Below are positions 19,700-32,289 of a DNA stretch of 64,000 nucleotides, in pieces; within the stretch, counting starts at the first letter, position 1, and every line of letters starts with the position of its first letter. A model generated the notes under the pieces. The model worked only from the letters and a program-made list of their open reading frames with translations, ran no database searches and had not been told where the DNA came from. Origin of the DNA: Escarpia spicata (taxonomy: Eukaryota > Annelida > Polychaeta > Sabellida > Siboglinidae); assembly GCA_963995525.1 (NCBI GenBank), contig OZ023214.1:55866839-55930838 (forward strand). Direction: 5' to 3'. Both the position numbers and the translations under genes were made by a program.

Positions 19700-20990
19700 A
19701 ATAACATATACCGAACAGATTGCTTGATCCGGAGGCCGAGGCTCTGCCTACGGACCGACCCGTTATTTGTTTGACTATGACATGTCGAAAATGTGGTGTT
19801 GTAATAAGGCATAATGTATAATAAAAGGATTATAAATTCAGCGGAGACCGTTTTGTCTGAAGTAATGTATACGAAATGTAGACTACATATAGGACTATGT
19901 TACATCAGAGCCTATAGCCTCGTTTTTGCGAACAGAGTGACCATTTTGGAATTATACCTTTGATGTCTCTTATAAAACCCGTACTCGACACTGCAACAAG
20001 GCAAAGAAAAGGCTTGTGCAAGCACGCGCACCCTGTATGACGTCATGGTACGCGCAGTAATTATATACGTGATGTGAGTTGGTCAAGAAGGTAGTGACAA
20101 GGCTCTGTGTTGAAAAACACCCGTGTATTTGTCCCGTGTTAAGGCATAGGGAATTATATGAACTTATCTGCTAAAACATTCAAACTACCAGCTATCTGTG
20201 TAATATTTTGGTCAAACTGTTTGTCATGTAACAGTATTTGTCATACGAGATTTGTACTTACCAACGGTCACAGTTGAAAGCCTGCATACAAACTGGTTCC
20301 AAACTGGTGTCAAACTGTTTTGAAGAGGTATTCCTTGTTCAAGTCTCATCTGTATTTCATCTGTGCCTAGAGACCAACAATACTGTTTCAGCATTTTATC
20401 ATGCTGGTGTTCTTAACCTATACGTGTGTACGTATGTATGTATGTATGTACGTATGTGTATAATTGCGTTCAACATTATTATTAAATAAATAAACACGCT
20501 ATGTTCGATGCGCAATGTTGACTCGATCGCCTTGACGCCAAAGAGCATATATCAATACAAGACGGCGCAGTGCTCACTATGTACATTGTTCGAGGAAAGT
20601 GAAGCGTCATGATAGAACAATAGACTAGTGTATTAGCTATTATCTGTAAGAACTATAGCGAACACCCGTATAAATCAATATAATTCAAACAAAACTGATA
20701 ACGAATGCTCTGCATGTTCGAAGAAGAGTAGACTAGTGTTGTTATTATTATATTAGATAGCGATTAAATTCGTGTCTCTTATAAAACCCGTACTCGAGAC
20801 CTGTCTGGACATGTTTGTTTGTTGCGGGTGTGAGTACGCGTACCCTGTATGACATCATTAAACTGCTACGCGCAGTAACAAGAGACGAGACTACGGATGA
20901 CACATCACATGAGAGTACGGACGAGACAAGAGACGAGACTATGTCCGAGATACGCCACGAGACTACGGATGGCACATCAGAATAGACGTG
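19700..20990 (+). repeat. Low-copy arm sequence with an internal direct repeat and TATA-like motifs
   Basis: CTTATAAAACCCGTACTCGA occurs at about 19977 and 20783. Each is followed within 100 bp by CCCTGTATGAC-G/A-TCAT and TACGCGCAGTAA, so about 100 bp is repeated 0.8 kb apart. A short GTAT microsatellite is at 20428-20456. Small ORFs (20238-20489, 20975-20748) are mirrored in the right arm but show no domain. Confidence 0.55.
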
Positions 20991-20991
20991 T

Positions 20992-21268
20992 TATCGCGTC
21001 AACTCCTTCCTTTTTCAGGAAAATATACGTGTTATCGCGTCAACTCCTTCCTTTTTCAGGAAAATAGACGTGTTATCGCGTCAACTCCTTCGTTTTAAGG
21101 AAAATAGACGTGTTATCGCGTCAATTCCTTCCTTTTTCAGGAAAATAGACTTGTTATCGCTTCAATTCCTTCCTTTTTCAAGAAAATAGACGTGTTATCG
21201 CGTCAATTCCTTCCTTTTTCAGGAAAATAGACGTGTTATCGCGTCAATTCCTTCCTTTTTCAGGAAAA
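20992..21268 (+). repeat. ~44 bp array (GACGTGTTATCGCGTCAATT)
   Basis: Seven units of ACGTGTTATCGCGTCAA-T/C-TCC followed by TTCCTTTTTCAGGAAAATA. Each unit contains small inverted repeats (GACGTG-TTATC-GCGTC and TTCCT-TTTTC-AGGAA). The mirror is at 26604-26896. Confidence 0.85.
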
Positions 21269-21269
21269 T

Positions 21270-23970
21270 TACGATATGTCACGAGACTACGGATGTCACA
21301 TCAAACGAGACTACGGATGTCACATCACACAAGACTACGGATGACACATCACACGAGAGTATCGACGAGACAAGAGACGAGACTATGACCGAGATATACC
21401 ACGAGACTACGGATGTCACATCACACGAGACTACGGATGTCACATCACACGAGAGTACCGACGAGACAAGAGACGAGACGAGACTATGACCGAGATATAC
21501 CACGAGACTACGGATGTCACATCACACGAGACAACGGATGACACATCACACGAGAGTATCGACGAGATAAGAGACGAGACTATGACCGAGATATACCACG
21601 AGACTACGGATGTCACATCACATGAGACTACGGATGTCACATCACACGAGACTACGGATGACACATCACACGAGAGTATCGACGAGACAAGAGACGAGAC
21701 TATGACCGAGATATAACACGAGACTACGGAGACTACGGATGTCACATCACACGAGACTACGGATGACAAATCACACGAGACTACTGATGACACATCACAC
21801 GAGACTACGGATGTCACATCACACGAGAGTACCATGGAGACAAGAGACGAGACTATGACCGAGATATACCACGAGACTACGGATGTCATATCACACGAGA
21901 CTACGGATGTCACATCACACGAGACTACGGATGTCACATCACACGAGTCTACGGATGACACATCACACGAGAGTATCGACGAGACAAGAGACGAGACTAT
22001 AATCGAGATATACCACGAGACAACGGATGTCACATCACACGAGACTACGGATGTCACATCACACGAGAGTACCGACGAGACAAGAGACGAGACTATGACC
22101 GATATATACCACGAGACTACGGATGTCACATCACACGAGACTACGGATGACACATCACACGAGAGTATCGACGAGATAAGAGACGAGACTATGACCGAGA
22201 TATACCACGAGACTACGGATGTCACATCACATGATACTACGGATGTCACATCACACGAGACTACGGATGACATATCACACGAGAGTATCGACGAGACAAG
22301 AGACGAGACTATGACCGAGATATAACACGAGACTACGGAGACTACGGATGTCACATCACACGAGACTACGGATGACAAATCACACGAGACTACGAATGAC
22401 ACATCACACGAGACTACGGATGCCACATCACACGAGAGTACCATCGAGACAAGAGACGATACTATGACCGAGATATACCACGAGACTACGGATGTCACAT
22501 CACACGAGACTACGGATGTCACATCACACGAGACTACGGATGACACATCACACGAGAGTATCGACGAGACAAGAGACGAGACTATGACAGAGATATATCA
22601 CGAGATTACGGATGGCACATCACACGAGACTACGGATGTCACATCACACGAGACTACGGATGTCACATCACACGAGACTCCAGATGTCACATCACACGAG
22701 AGTACCGACGAGACAAGAGACGAGACTATGACCGAGATATACCACGAGACTACGGATGTCACATCACACGAGACTACGGATGTCACATCACACGAGACTA
22801 CGGATCACACATCACACGAGAGTATCGACGAGACAAGAGACGATACTATGACCGAGATATACCACGAGACTACGGATGGCACATCACACGAGACTACGGA
22901 TGTCACATCACACGAGACTACGGATGTCACATCACACGAGACTACGGATGACACATCACACGAGAGTATCGACGAGACAAGAGACAAGACTATGACCGAG
23001 ATATACCACGAGACTACGGATGTCACATCACACGAGACTACGGATGTCACATCACACGAGACTACGGATGACACATCACACGAGAGTATCGACGAGACAA
23101 GAAACGAGACTATGACCGAGATATACCACGATACTACGGATGTCACATCACACGAGACTACGGATGTCACATCACACGAGACTACGGATGAAACATCACA
23201 CGAGAGTACCGACGAGACAAGAGACGGGACTATGACCGAGATATGTCACGAGACTACGGATGACACATTACACGAGCTACGGATGTCACATCACACGAGA
23301 GTACCGACGAGACAAGAGACGAGACACTGGACAAGATTACGGATGACACATCACACGAGACTACGGATGACACATCACACGAGAGTACGGACGAGACAAG
23401 AGATATGTCACGAGACTACGGATGACACATCACACGAGACTACCGACGAGACAATAGACGAGACTATGACCGAGATATACCACGAGACTACGGATGTTAC
23501 ATCACACGAGACAAGAGATATGTCACGAGACTACGGATGACACATTACACGAGCTACGGATGTCACATCACACGAGAGTACCGACGAGACAAGAGACGAG
23601 ACACTGGACAAGATTACGGATGACACATCACACGAGACTACGGATGACACATCACACGAGAGTACGGACGAGACAAGAGATATGTCACGAGACTACGGAT
23701 GACACATCACACGAGACTACCGACGAGACAATAGACGAGACTATGACCGAGATATACCACGAGACTACGGATGTTACATCACACGAGACAAGAGATATGT
23801 CACGAGACTACGGATGAAACATCACACGAGACTACGGATGACACATCACACGAGAGTACTGACGAGACAAGAGACTAGACTATGACCGAAATATTTCACG
23901 AGACTACGGATGTCACATCACACGAGAATACGGATGACACATCACACGAGAGTACGGACGAGACAAGAGA
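21270..23970 (+). repeat. 24 bp minisatellite with ~120 bp higher-order unit, left arm
   Basis: The basic unit is ACGAGACTACGGATGTCACA plus TCAC (24 bp). Groups of GTC-type units end with GAC-type, then CACGAGAGTATCGACGAGAC and GAGACTATGACCGAGATATA units, giving a higher-order repeat of about 96-144 bp. Because 24 is a multiple of three, long frames are open on both strands (for example 22464-23540 plus, 22546-21440 minus). Variants change residues freely (GTC/GAC), so I do not treat these as genes. Confidence 0.9.
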
Positions 23971-24082
23971 CGACATCCGACACCACTCAACGGACACCAA
24001 ACGAATAGAGATCTATCATGGCCGGTAGATGACAATACTCTGACTAATTACATTGGTGTCCGTTGAATGGTGTCGGATGTCG
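23971..24082. other. Central hairpin of the giant inverted repeat (30 bp stems, 52 bp loop)
   Basis: CGACATCCGACACCACTCAA (23971) through ACACCAA (24000) is the reverse complement of 24053-24082 with one mismatch. The 52-base loop (24001-24052) is unique. It marks the axis where left and right arms meet. Confidence 0.85.
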
Positions 24083-24130
24083 CCTATCTCATGAACGTGC
24101 ACAGTTTTTGTGTTAAGGAAAGTCACGTGA

Positions 24131-24757
24131 CTATGAAAACGAAAAAAAAACACTCATCCATAGCATAAACACGATTTTATTTGATATATCGCTTCGTTCT
24201 AATATGTCTAGCATTTCACTGTCGAGTCGTTGCAAGACCCTTTTGATAGGATTAGCTGGAGAAGGGCCTTGTGGTTGGATGTTTTCCAAAATACGGGGAA
24301 CGACCAGGGCCATCTTCTTTGTATACTCCATGGTCACCTGAGATGTAGACGAGAATGTCGAGTTTGTCGCTGAGGTCAGGGGTACATGTATCGTAGTAGG
24401 CGCCTGAGATGGAGACGAGAATGTCGAGCTTGTTGGTGGGATCAAAGACACAGATGTCGAAGTAGTACTCTCTTGTGATGTGTCATCCGTAGTCTCGTGA
24501 CATATCTCGGTCATAGTCTCGTCTCCTGTCTCGTCCGTACTCTCGTGTGATGAGTCATCCGTAGTCACGTGTGATGTGACATCCGTAGTCTCGTGACATA
24601 TTTCGGTCATAGTCTCGTCTCTTGTCTCGTCAGTACTCTCATGTGATGTGTCATCTGTAGTCTCGTGTGATGTGTCATCCGTAGTCTCGTGACAAATCTC
24701 TTGTCTCGTCCGTACTCTCGTGTGATGTGTCATCCGTAGTCTCGTGTTATGAAACAT
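24131..24757 (-). CDS. Repeat-fused ORF at the palindrome centre with a unique C-terminal region
   Basis: The first ~105 codons lie in the 24 bp array. From about 24470 leftwards the frame enters non-repetitive DNA: a Ser/Thr/Pro-rich linker with two similar segments (PPTSSTFSSPSQAP and SATNSTFSSTSQVT), then YTKKMALVVPRILENIQ and PIKRVLQRLDSEMLDILERS. The KKM-x-LV-x-P and LD-x-EM-x-x-IL pattern reminds me of the start of an uncharacterised protein that recurs with mobile elements in invertebrates and fish. The similarity appears to end abruptly after SDISNKI, followed by a hydrophobic tail and stop, so it is probably truncated. No left-arm counterpart exists. This is the only coding-like unique sequence in the structure; function unknown and expression unproven. 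Confidence 0.4.
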   Translation of the reverse strand: MFHNTRLRMTHHTRVRTRQEICHETTDDTSHETTDDTSHESTDETRDETMTEICHETTDVTSHVTTDDSSHESTDETGDETMTEICHETTDDTSQESTTSTSVSLIPPTSSTFSSPSQAPTTIHVPLTSATNSTFSSTSQVTMEYTKKMALVVPRILENIQPQGPSPANPIKRVLQRLDSEMLDILERSDISNKIVFMLWMSVFFSFS

Positions 24758-26600
24758 CCGTAGTCTCGTGGTATATATCGGTCATAGTCTCGTCTCTTGT
24801 CTCGTCGGTAGTCTCGTGTGATGTGTCATCCGTAGTCTCGTGACATATATCTTGTCTCGTCCGTACTCTCGTGTGATGTGTCATCCGTAGTCTCGTGTGA
24901 TGTGACATCCGTAGTCTCGTGACATATTTCGGTCATAGTCTCGTCTCTTGTCTCGTCAGTACTCTCATGTGATGTGTCATCTGTAGTCTCGTGTGATGTG
25001 TCATCCGTAGTCTCGTGACATATCTCTTGTCTCGTCCGTACTCTCGTGTGATGTGTCATCCGTAGTCTCGTGTTATGAAACATCCGTAGTCTCGTTGTAT
25101 ATATCGGTCATAGTCTCGTCTCTTGTCTCGTCGGTAGTCTCGTGTGATGTGTCATCCGTAGTCTCGTGACATATATCTTGTCTCGTCCGTACTCTCGTGT
25201 GATGTGTCATCCGTAGTCTCGTGTGATGTGTCATCCGTAATCTTGTCCAGTGTTTCGTTTCTTGTCTCGTCGGTACTCTCGTGTGATGTGTCATCCGTAG
25301 TCTCGTGGTATATCTCGGTCATAGTCTCGTCTCTTGTCTCGTCGATACTCTCGTGTGATGTGTCATCCGTAGTCTCGTGTGATGTGACATCCGTAGTCTC
25401 GTGTGGTGTGACATCCGTAGTCTCGTGGTATATCTCGGTCATAGTATCGTCTCTTGTCTCGATGGTACTCTCGTGTGATGTGGCATCCGTAGTCTCGTGT
25501 GATGTGTCATTCGTAGTCTCGTGTGATTTGTCATCCGTAGTCTCGTGTGATGTGACATCCGTAGTCTCCGTAGTCTCGTGATATATCTCGGTCATAGTCT
25601 CGTCTCTTGTCTCGTCGATACTCTCGTGTGATGTGTCAACCTTAGTCTCGTGTGATGTGACATCCGTAGTCTCATGTGATGTGACATCCGTAGTCTCGTG
25701 GTATATCTCGGTCATAGTATCGTCTCTTATCTCGTCGATACTCTCGTGTGATGTGTCATCCGTAGTCTCGTGTGATGTGACATCCGTAGTCTCGTGGTAT
25801 ATCTCGGTCATAGTCTTGTCTCTTGTCTCGTCGATACTCTCGTGTGATGTGTCATCCGTAGTCTCGTGTGATGTGACATCCGTAGTCTCGTGTGATGTGC
25901 CATCCGTAGTCTCGTGGTATATCTCGGTCATAGTCTCGTCTCTTGTCTCGTCGATACTCTCGTGTGATGTGTCATCCGTAGTCTCGTGTGATGTGACATC
26001 CGTAGTCTCGTGTGATGTGACATCCGTAGTCTCGTGGTATATCTCGGTCATAATCTCGTCTCTTGTCTCCATGGTACTCTCGTGTGATGTGACATCCGTA
26101 GTCTCGTGTGATGTATCATCAGTAGTCTCGTGTGATTTGTCATCCGTAGTCTCGTGTGATGTGACATCCGTAGTCTCCGTAGTCTCGTGTTATATCTCGG
26201 TCATAGTCTCGTCTCTTATCTCGTCGATACTCTCGTGTGATGTGTCATCCGTAGTCTCGTGTGATGTGACATCCGTAGTCTCGTGGTATATCTCGGTCAT
26301 AGTCTCGTCTCTTATCTCGTCGATACTCTCGTGTGATGTGTCATCCGTAGTCTCGTGTGATGTGACATCCGTAGTCTCGTGGTATATCTCGGTCATAGTC
26401 TCGTCTCTTGTCTCGTCGGTACTCTCGTGTGACGTGACATCCGTAGTCTCGTGTGATGTGACATCCGTAGTCTCGTGGTATATCTCGGTCATAGTCTCGT
26501 CTCTTGTCTCGTCGATACTCTCGTGTGATGTGTCATCCGTAGTCTTGTGTGATGTGACATCCGTAGTCTCGTTTGATGTGACATCCGTAGTCTCGTGACA
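24470..26600 (-). repeat. 24 bp minisatellite, right arm
   Basis: Inverted counterpart of 21270-23970, about 0.5 kb shorter, with a different count and order of higher-order units. Its protein-like frames (for example 26072-25152 minus) read toward the centre, as do those of the left arm on the plus strand. Confidence 0.9.
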
Positions 26601-26603
26601 TAT

Positions 26604-26896
26604 CGTAATTTTCCTGAAAAGGGAAGGAATTGATGCGATAACACGTCTATTTTCCTGAAAAAGGAAGGAATTGACGCGATAACACGTCTATTTTCTTGAA
26701 AAAGGAAGGAATTGACGCGATAACACGTCTATTTTCCTGAAAAAGGAAGGAATTGACGCGATAACACGTCTATTTTCCTTAAAACGAAGGAGTTGACGCG
26801 ATAACACGTCTATTTTCCTGAAAAAGGAAGGAGTTGACGCGATAACACGTATATTTTCCTGAAAAAGGAAGGAGTTGACGCGATAACACGTCTATT
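26604..26896 (-). repeat. ~44 bp array, right arm
   Basis: Seven units mirror 20992-21268, with AACACGTCTATTTTCCTGAA as the plus-strand view. Confidence 0.85.
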
Positions 26897-28179
26897 CTGA
26901 TGTGCCATCCGTAGTCTCGTGGCGTATCTCGGACATAGTCTCGTCTCTTGTCTCGTCCGTACTCTCATGTGATGTGTCATCCGTAGTCTCGTCTCTTGTT
27001 ACTGCGTGTAGCAGTTTAATGATGTCATACAGGGTACGCGTACTCACACCCGCAACAAACAAACATGTCCAGACAGGTCTCGAGTACGGGTTTTATAAGA
27101 GACACGAATTTAATCGCTATCTAATATAATAATAACAACACTAGTCTACTCTTCTTCGAACATGCAGAGCATTCGTTATCAGTTTTGTTTGAATTATATT
27201 GATTTATACGGGTGTTCGCTATAGTTCTTACAGACAATAGCTAATACACTAGTCTATTGTTCTATCATGACGCTTCACTTTCCTCGAACAATGTACATAG
27301 TGAGCACTGCGCCGTCTTGTATTGATATATGCTCTTTGGCGTCAAGGCGATCGAGTCGACATTGCGCATCGCACATAGCGTGTTTATTTATTTAATAATA
27401 ATGTTGAACGCAATTATACACATACGTACATACATACATACGTACACACGTATAGGTTAAGAACACCAGCATGATAAAATGCTGAAACAGTATTGTTGGT
27501 CTCTAGGCACAGATGAAATACAGATGAGACTTGAACAAGGAATACCTCTTCAAAACAGTTTGACACCAGTTTGGAACCAGTTTGTATGCAGGCTTTCAAC
27601 TGTGACCGTTGGTAAGTAAAATCTCGTATGACAAATACTGTTACATGACAAACAGTTTGACCAAAATATTACACAGATAGCTGGTAGTTTGAATGTTTTA
27701 GCAGATAAGTTCATATAATTCCCTATGCCTTAACACGGGACAAATACACGGGTGTTTTTCAACACAGAGCCTTGTCACTACCTTCTTGACCAACTCACAT
27801 CACGTATATAATTACTGCGCGTACCATGACGTCATACAGGGTGCGCGTGCTTGCACAAGCCTTTTCTTTGCCTTGTTGCAGTGTCGAGTACGGGTTTTAT
27901 AAGAGACATCAAAGGTATAATTCCAAAATGGTCACTCTGTTCGCAAAAACGAGGCTATAGGCTCTGATGTAACATAGTCCTATATGTAGTCTACATTTCG
28001 TATACATTACTTCAGACAAAACGGTCTCCGCTGAATTTATAATCCTTTTATTATACATTATGCCTTATTACAACACCACATTTTCGACATGTCATAGTCA
28101 AACAAATAACGGGTCGGTCCGTAGGCAGAGCCTCGGCCTCCGGATCAAGCAATCTGTTCGGTATATGTTATTTTATTCA

Positions 28180-29000
28180 AAAAGTGGTCGGATACCTTTG
28201 CGATAAAATGGCCTATGCTTTAACATGGGATAAATTTAAAAAGTATTCGTATACCTTTACGATAAAATTTCCTATGCTTTAACATGGGATAAAAATGGCC
28301 TATGCTTTAACATGGGATAAAAACCCAAAAAGTGGTCGGATACCTTTGCGATAAAAACGGCCTATGCTTTAACATGGCATAAAAACCCAAAAAGTGGTCG
28401 GATACCTTTGCGATAAAAACGGCCTATGCTTTAACATTGGGTTAAAATGGCCTATGCTTTAACATGGGATAAATTCAAAAAGTGTTCGTATACCTTTACG
28501 ATAAAATTACCTATGCTTTAACATGGGATAAATTCCAAAAGTGTTCGTATACCTTTACGATAAAATTTCCTATGCTTTAACATGGGATAAAAACCCAAAA
28601 AGTGGTCGGATACCTTTGCGATAAAAAATTCCTATGCTTTAACATGGGGTTAAAATGGCATATGCTTTAACATGGGATAAATTCAAAAAGTGTTTGTATA
28701 CCTTTACGATAAAATTTCCTATGCTTTAACATGGGATAAAAATGGCCTATGCTTTAACATGGGATAAAAACCCAAAAAGTGGTCGGATACCTTTGCGATA
28801 AAAACGGCCTATGCTTTAACATGGGATAAAAACCCAAAAAGTGGTCGGATACCTTTGCGATAAAAAATTCCTATGCTTTAACATGAGGTTAAAATGGCCT
28901 ATGTTTTAACATGGGATAAAAACCCAAAAAGTGGTCGGATACCTTTGCGATAAAAAATTCCTATGCTTTAATATGGGGTTAAAATGGCCTATGCTTTTAT
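28180..29000 (-). repeat. ~60 bp composite array, right arm
   Basis: Mirror of 18945-19690: CCTATGCTTTAACATGGGAT alternates with GTGGTCGGATACCTTTGCGA. It is about 75 bp longer than the left array because module numbers differ. Confidence 0.8.
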
Positions 29001-29204
29001 TTGCATAACTAACCACGCCCACAAGGCCCAGCTCGCTCGTGATTGATCAATTGCGCTTACTCCAGACTGCGCATAAAAGCTCATTTGCATAAATCATAAG
29101 CGTAAGAAAATGCGCGGTCTGGAGTAAACCCCTATCTCTTAACATGGGGGTTTGCTCCTGATGCGCCACCATCAATCATAAGGGACATCTATTACTACTT
29201 CGGT

Positions 29205-29690
29205 ACTTAGAATATTATTCAAAGTCGGTACTTAGAATAACTTTTTAAAGTTAGTACTTAGAATATTTGTGAAAGTTGGTACTTAGAATATTTTTGATAG
29301 TCGTAAATTATTTTAACAATTGTTTGTTAAAGTTGGGATTTAGAATATTGTTCAACTTTGGCGCTTAGTAATGTTTCCATCACGTTCAACTTTTCTCAAA
29401 GTCAGCATTTAGTAATTTTTCAAAGTCAATACTTAGTAATTTTTCGAAGTCGGAACTTAATTTGTTTGAGCTAAACTTGGTATTTAGAATATTTTTTTTA
29501 TTCGGTATTTAGGATATTTTTTTCACAGTCTTCACTTAGTAATTTTTCAATGTCGGAACTACTTTAGAATGTTTTTCAAACTGGGACTTAATTTAGAATA
29601 TTTTGTAAAGCTGGGACTTAGATTATTTTTCAAAAAAAGGACTTAGTAATTTTTCCGTAATGTTCAATTCGTAACTTACAATATTTTGAT
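29205..29690 (-). repeat. ~25 bp degenerate array, right arm
   Basis: Mirror of 18240-18745: GTACTTAGAATATTTTT-type units. Confidence 0.7.
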
Positions 29691-30113
29691 CATATCCGAG
29701 GTGTTACGATTCTGGGGCCCGTTTTCAAAACGTCGTCCAAACATTTGACTAAGTTTCGCACTCTACCTAGAAACAGGCCAAACGTTTCGGTTTTGTACGG
29801 GTTATCGCGTTGTGGTCTCCTGCGTCGGGTTCGCGTTGGGGAACCGAAGCAGATGCAGAAGACCACATGGCAATATCTCTAGCGGTTGCCATTCTGCGAT
29901 AGATTATCCAAAACAATAAACGCGGGTAAACGACGAGAGTAACTACGACTCTCTTCAGTCCGCCAAATACCCAAATTCCCAGGTGGACCAGATTGTGTCG
30001 GGTACCACTCGATCTATTAAGTTGCGATCTTTACGACACATACGCGTTAAAGTTGTACACGTCTATCGTGTTGGTCAGCCAAATTGTTACGAACTTACTT
30101 CGGTAATGTTCTA

Positions 30114-31482
30114 CAGTCATTTGCAAAAGTTTAAGACCAGGCACGATTTTTTAAAGAAATTTGACAAAACTATGATTTTTTGGCCTTCACATAACATTAT
30201 ATCAGTTTATTTCGCCACATAAACGTAGTACAACATAATATGAAACTTTATGTCGTCCAAAAGTGTCAGTGTCTCTACTTTTCAGTATTTAGTGTGGCCT
30301 CCTTTGCTGGATGCGATATGGCATGCTAGAAACCAGAGATTCGCAGTACTCCTGGGTGATTTTGGTGACCCAAACGTCCTTGATAGCTTGTTTCAAGTTT
30401 TGAGCGCTTGATGGTTGTTTGTCTGCCACCTTATCCTTCATTGTTGTCCACAGGTTCTCAATGGGATTTAGATCTGGGCTGTTCCCAGGCCATTCCAACA
30501 CGGAGATTTTGTTCTTGAGGAAATTAATGGCTACCTTGGATCGGTGACAAGGAGCGCCATCTTGCATGGAAATCGTACATTTGTGGATGTCCATATGCAG
30601 TTTCAGCTTCTCCTTCAGCAACTCCACGTACCTAGGTCCATTCATAGTGGTGTTAGGTGGAATAAAATACAGACCAGAAGTGCCAAAGCATGACATGGCA
30701 CCCCAAATCATCTGACTTGGCGGGTGTTTCATTGTGGCTGCTGTATATTTCTCATCAAATCGCTTACCTACTGGCCGCCTAACGTGCCTCTTGCGAGGTA
30801 TAAACTGTTGCATGGTCGATTCATCTGAGAACAACACTTTCTTCCATTGCGCGAGAGTCCAGTGGCTATGTCGTCTGGCAAAGTCCAGTCTCTTTTTTTC
30901 ATCACATGTGTCAGGCGTGGCTTCCGGGCCGGCTTGCGGGACTTGAGCCCAAATTCCTTGCTGAGACGTCTCGAAACAGTACTGAGACTTATTTCCGTAC
31001 CTTTTAAGCGTAAAGCAGCCCGAATTTTCTTGCATGAGCTCATTGGCGAGCACATCACGATGCGTCTCATTGCGTGGTCATCCCTGAGCGTAGTTTTCCG
31101 TGGACGGTCAGTCCTTTTACTGTTACGAAAAGTGCCATCAGTATTGAATTTGACGATGGCGTTGTGCACGGCTGTCTTGGAATAACATAATTTAGCATTA
31201 ATGTCTCTTTCCGTATATCCTTCTCCATGTAGAGTCACTATTTGTGCCCTTAGAACCTCTGTCAAAGACGATTTTTTTGCCCATTTCAGGGATGAAGACA
31301 AAACTGAAAAACACCTAATCGATACTGACAGCAGCAAACAAATGACCTGCAAGTACTGACTAGGCGTATTGCTTCAAGGCCCAAATAGGATGATGCAATC
31401 CAGACATTATCTGATGCAATCTGATGCCATACAATAAAATGCTTAAAAATCGTGCCTGGTCTTAAACTTTTGCAAATGACTG
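30114..31482 (-). mobile_element. Complete Tc1/mariner-type element, 1369 bp
   Basis: CAGTCATTTGCAAAAGTTTA (30114) continuing AGACCAGGCACGAT is matched in reverse complement at 31449-31482 (ends TTTTGCAAATGACTG), a 34 bp terminal inverted repeat. TA flanks both sides (30112-30113 and 31483-31484), the target duplication of this superfamily. Confidence 0.9.
30289..31352 (-). pseudogene. Tc1-type transposase with one frameshift
   Basis: The N-terminal frame (31352-30768) contains the paired helix-turn-helix DNA-binding region (LTEVLRAQIVTLHGEGYTER, then LSLSTVSRRLSKEFG-like). The C-terminal frame (31053-30289) contains the catalytic domain: WKKVLFSDEST (first Asp), SMQDGAPCHRS (second Asp) and NSPDLNPIENLW (Glu), the DD34E triad of Tc1 transposases, ending RIQQRRPH. 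The two frames must be joined near 30895-30905, where a T run in the plus strand suggests a one-base indel. True initiation is probably at the Met before KKSSLTEVLRAQ or upstream of it. With all catalytic residues present and ends intact, the copy was active recently enough to leave only minor damage. Confidence 0.85.
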
Positions 31483-31484
31483 TA

Positions 31485-32289
31485 ATGTAAGAATTTACGA
31501 GGTATACATTTATATATAAATAAGAAAGTTGTACAAGTATACTCTGCTGAAACGCTAAAATGTGGAGAGCGTCACATTAAACTATATAGTCTATGAGCCA
31601 AGCCTGCAAATTTTGAAACTGATTCTCAAATTGAGGGACTAATTCCCACTATGATTTTCAGTTACATCAATATCTGAGGTGCCTGAAAATGGGTGATGGA
31701 TATTTCAAAAGCGTAACTTATTACCTTTTTGTTCGCCATCTTTAAATATAGATGCCATTTTCATGTGGAAGTCGAGCTATTCAAAACTCGTGTCCTACAA
31801 CCAAATCTACTGATTGGATCTTTGAAATATCCGAAAGTTTCTCGTAATAAAATGCCGAGTACGGCAATACTCATACAATCTTTCTATTATGATTATTGAC
31901 AAAAACATACGGGGAAATATCAAGGAAAATGCAAAAATAGCATTTTTTTCCACAGTAATCTACTGATAATCCAGCTTGCGTGTGTGGGTATGTTAACTTT
32001 TTTTCTTAGACGGCTTGAACTTCGAGCGCCAAACTGGCTAAGATTAATTTACGACTCGTAGAATATGACCTATATATGTTTCAAAATATATGTCAAAATT
32101 CTACCCTTTTGTGGGATAAATCAGTTGTGCGGAATATAAAACGTAATGTGTACGCAATACCTTACAATCGTAATACTTATAGAAAATGGTAAATGCATGA
32201 TGGACATGACATCATGAAGTAGACGCTGGCACAATATGCTTAGGTCTACCCTAACATAGCAATACGAACATTATTTGACAATTTGTTCT
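31485..32289. other. Right-arm segment with no left-arm counterpart; no gene seen
   Basis: Single-copy, AT-rich and without a recognisable ORF. Its absence from the left arm coincides exactly with the LINE junctions at 14945 and 17281. Confidence 0.6.

Larger units (their letters stand above)
14194..24000 (+). repeat. Giant inverted repeat, left arm (interrupted by a LINE at 14946-17281)
   Basis: Sequence from 14194 inward is the reverse complement of sequence from 33023 inward. Checkpoints are 14640 with 32588, 14945 with 32290, 17820 with 30114, 18809-18875 with the matching hairpin near 29062-29128, 19690 with about 28180, 20975 with 26902, and 21268 with about 26608. The arms differ by scattered substitutions and small indels (roughly a percent or two by eye), by array length, and by one large LINE-associated replacement, so this is not a simple sequencing fold-back artefact. 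The order inward is: 12 bp GAGACAAC array, LINE, Tc1 remnant, ~25 bp array, promoter-like hairpin, ~60 bp array, single-copy DNA, 44 bp array, 24 bp array. Confidence 0.9.

Noticed and set aside
21440..26598. Long ORFs of up to 368 codons in the 24 bp array on both strands
   Set aside because: The period is a multiple of three, frames are open on both strands at once, and unit variants change residues freely. They are by-products of the array, except for the part entering unique DNA at 24131-24470.
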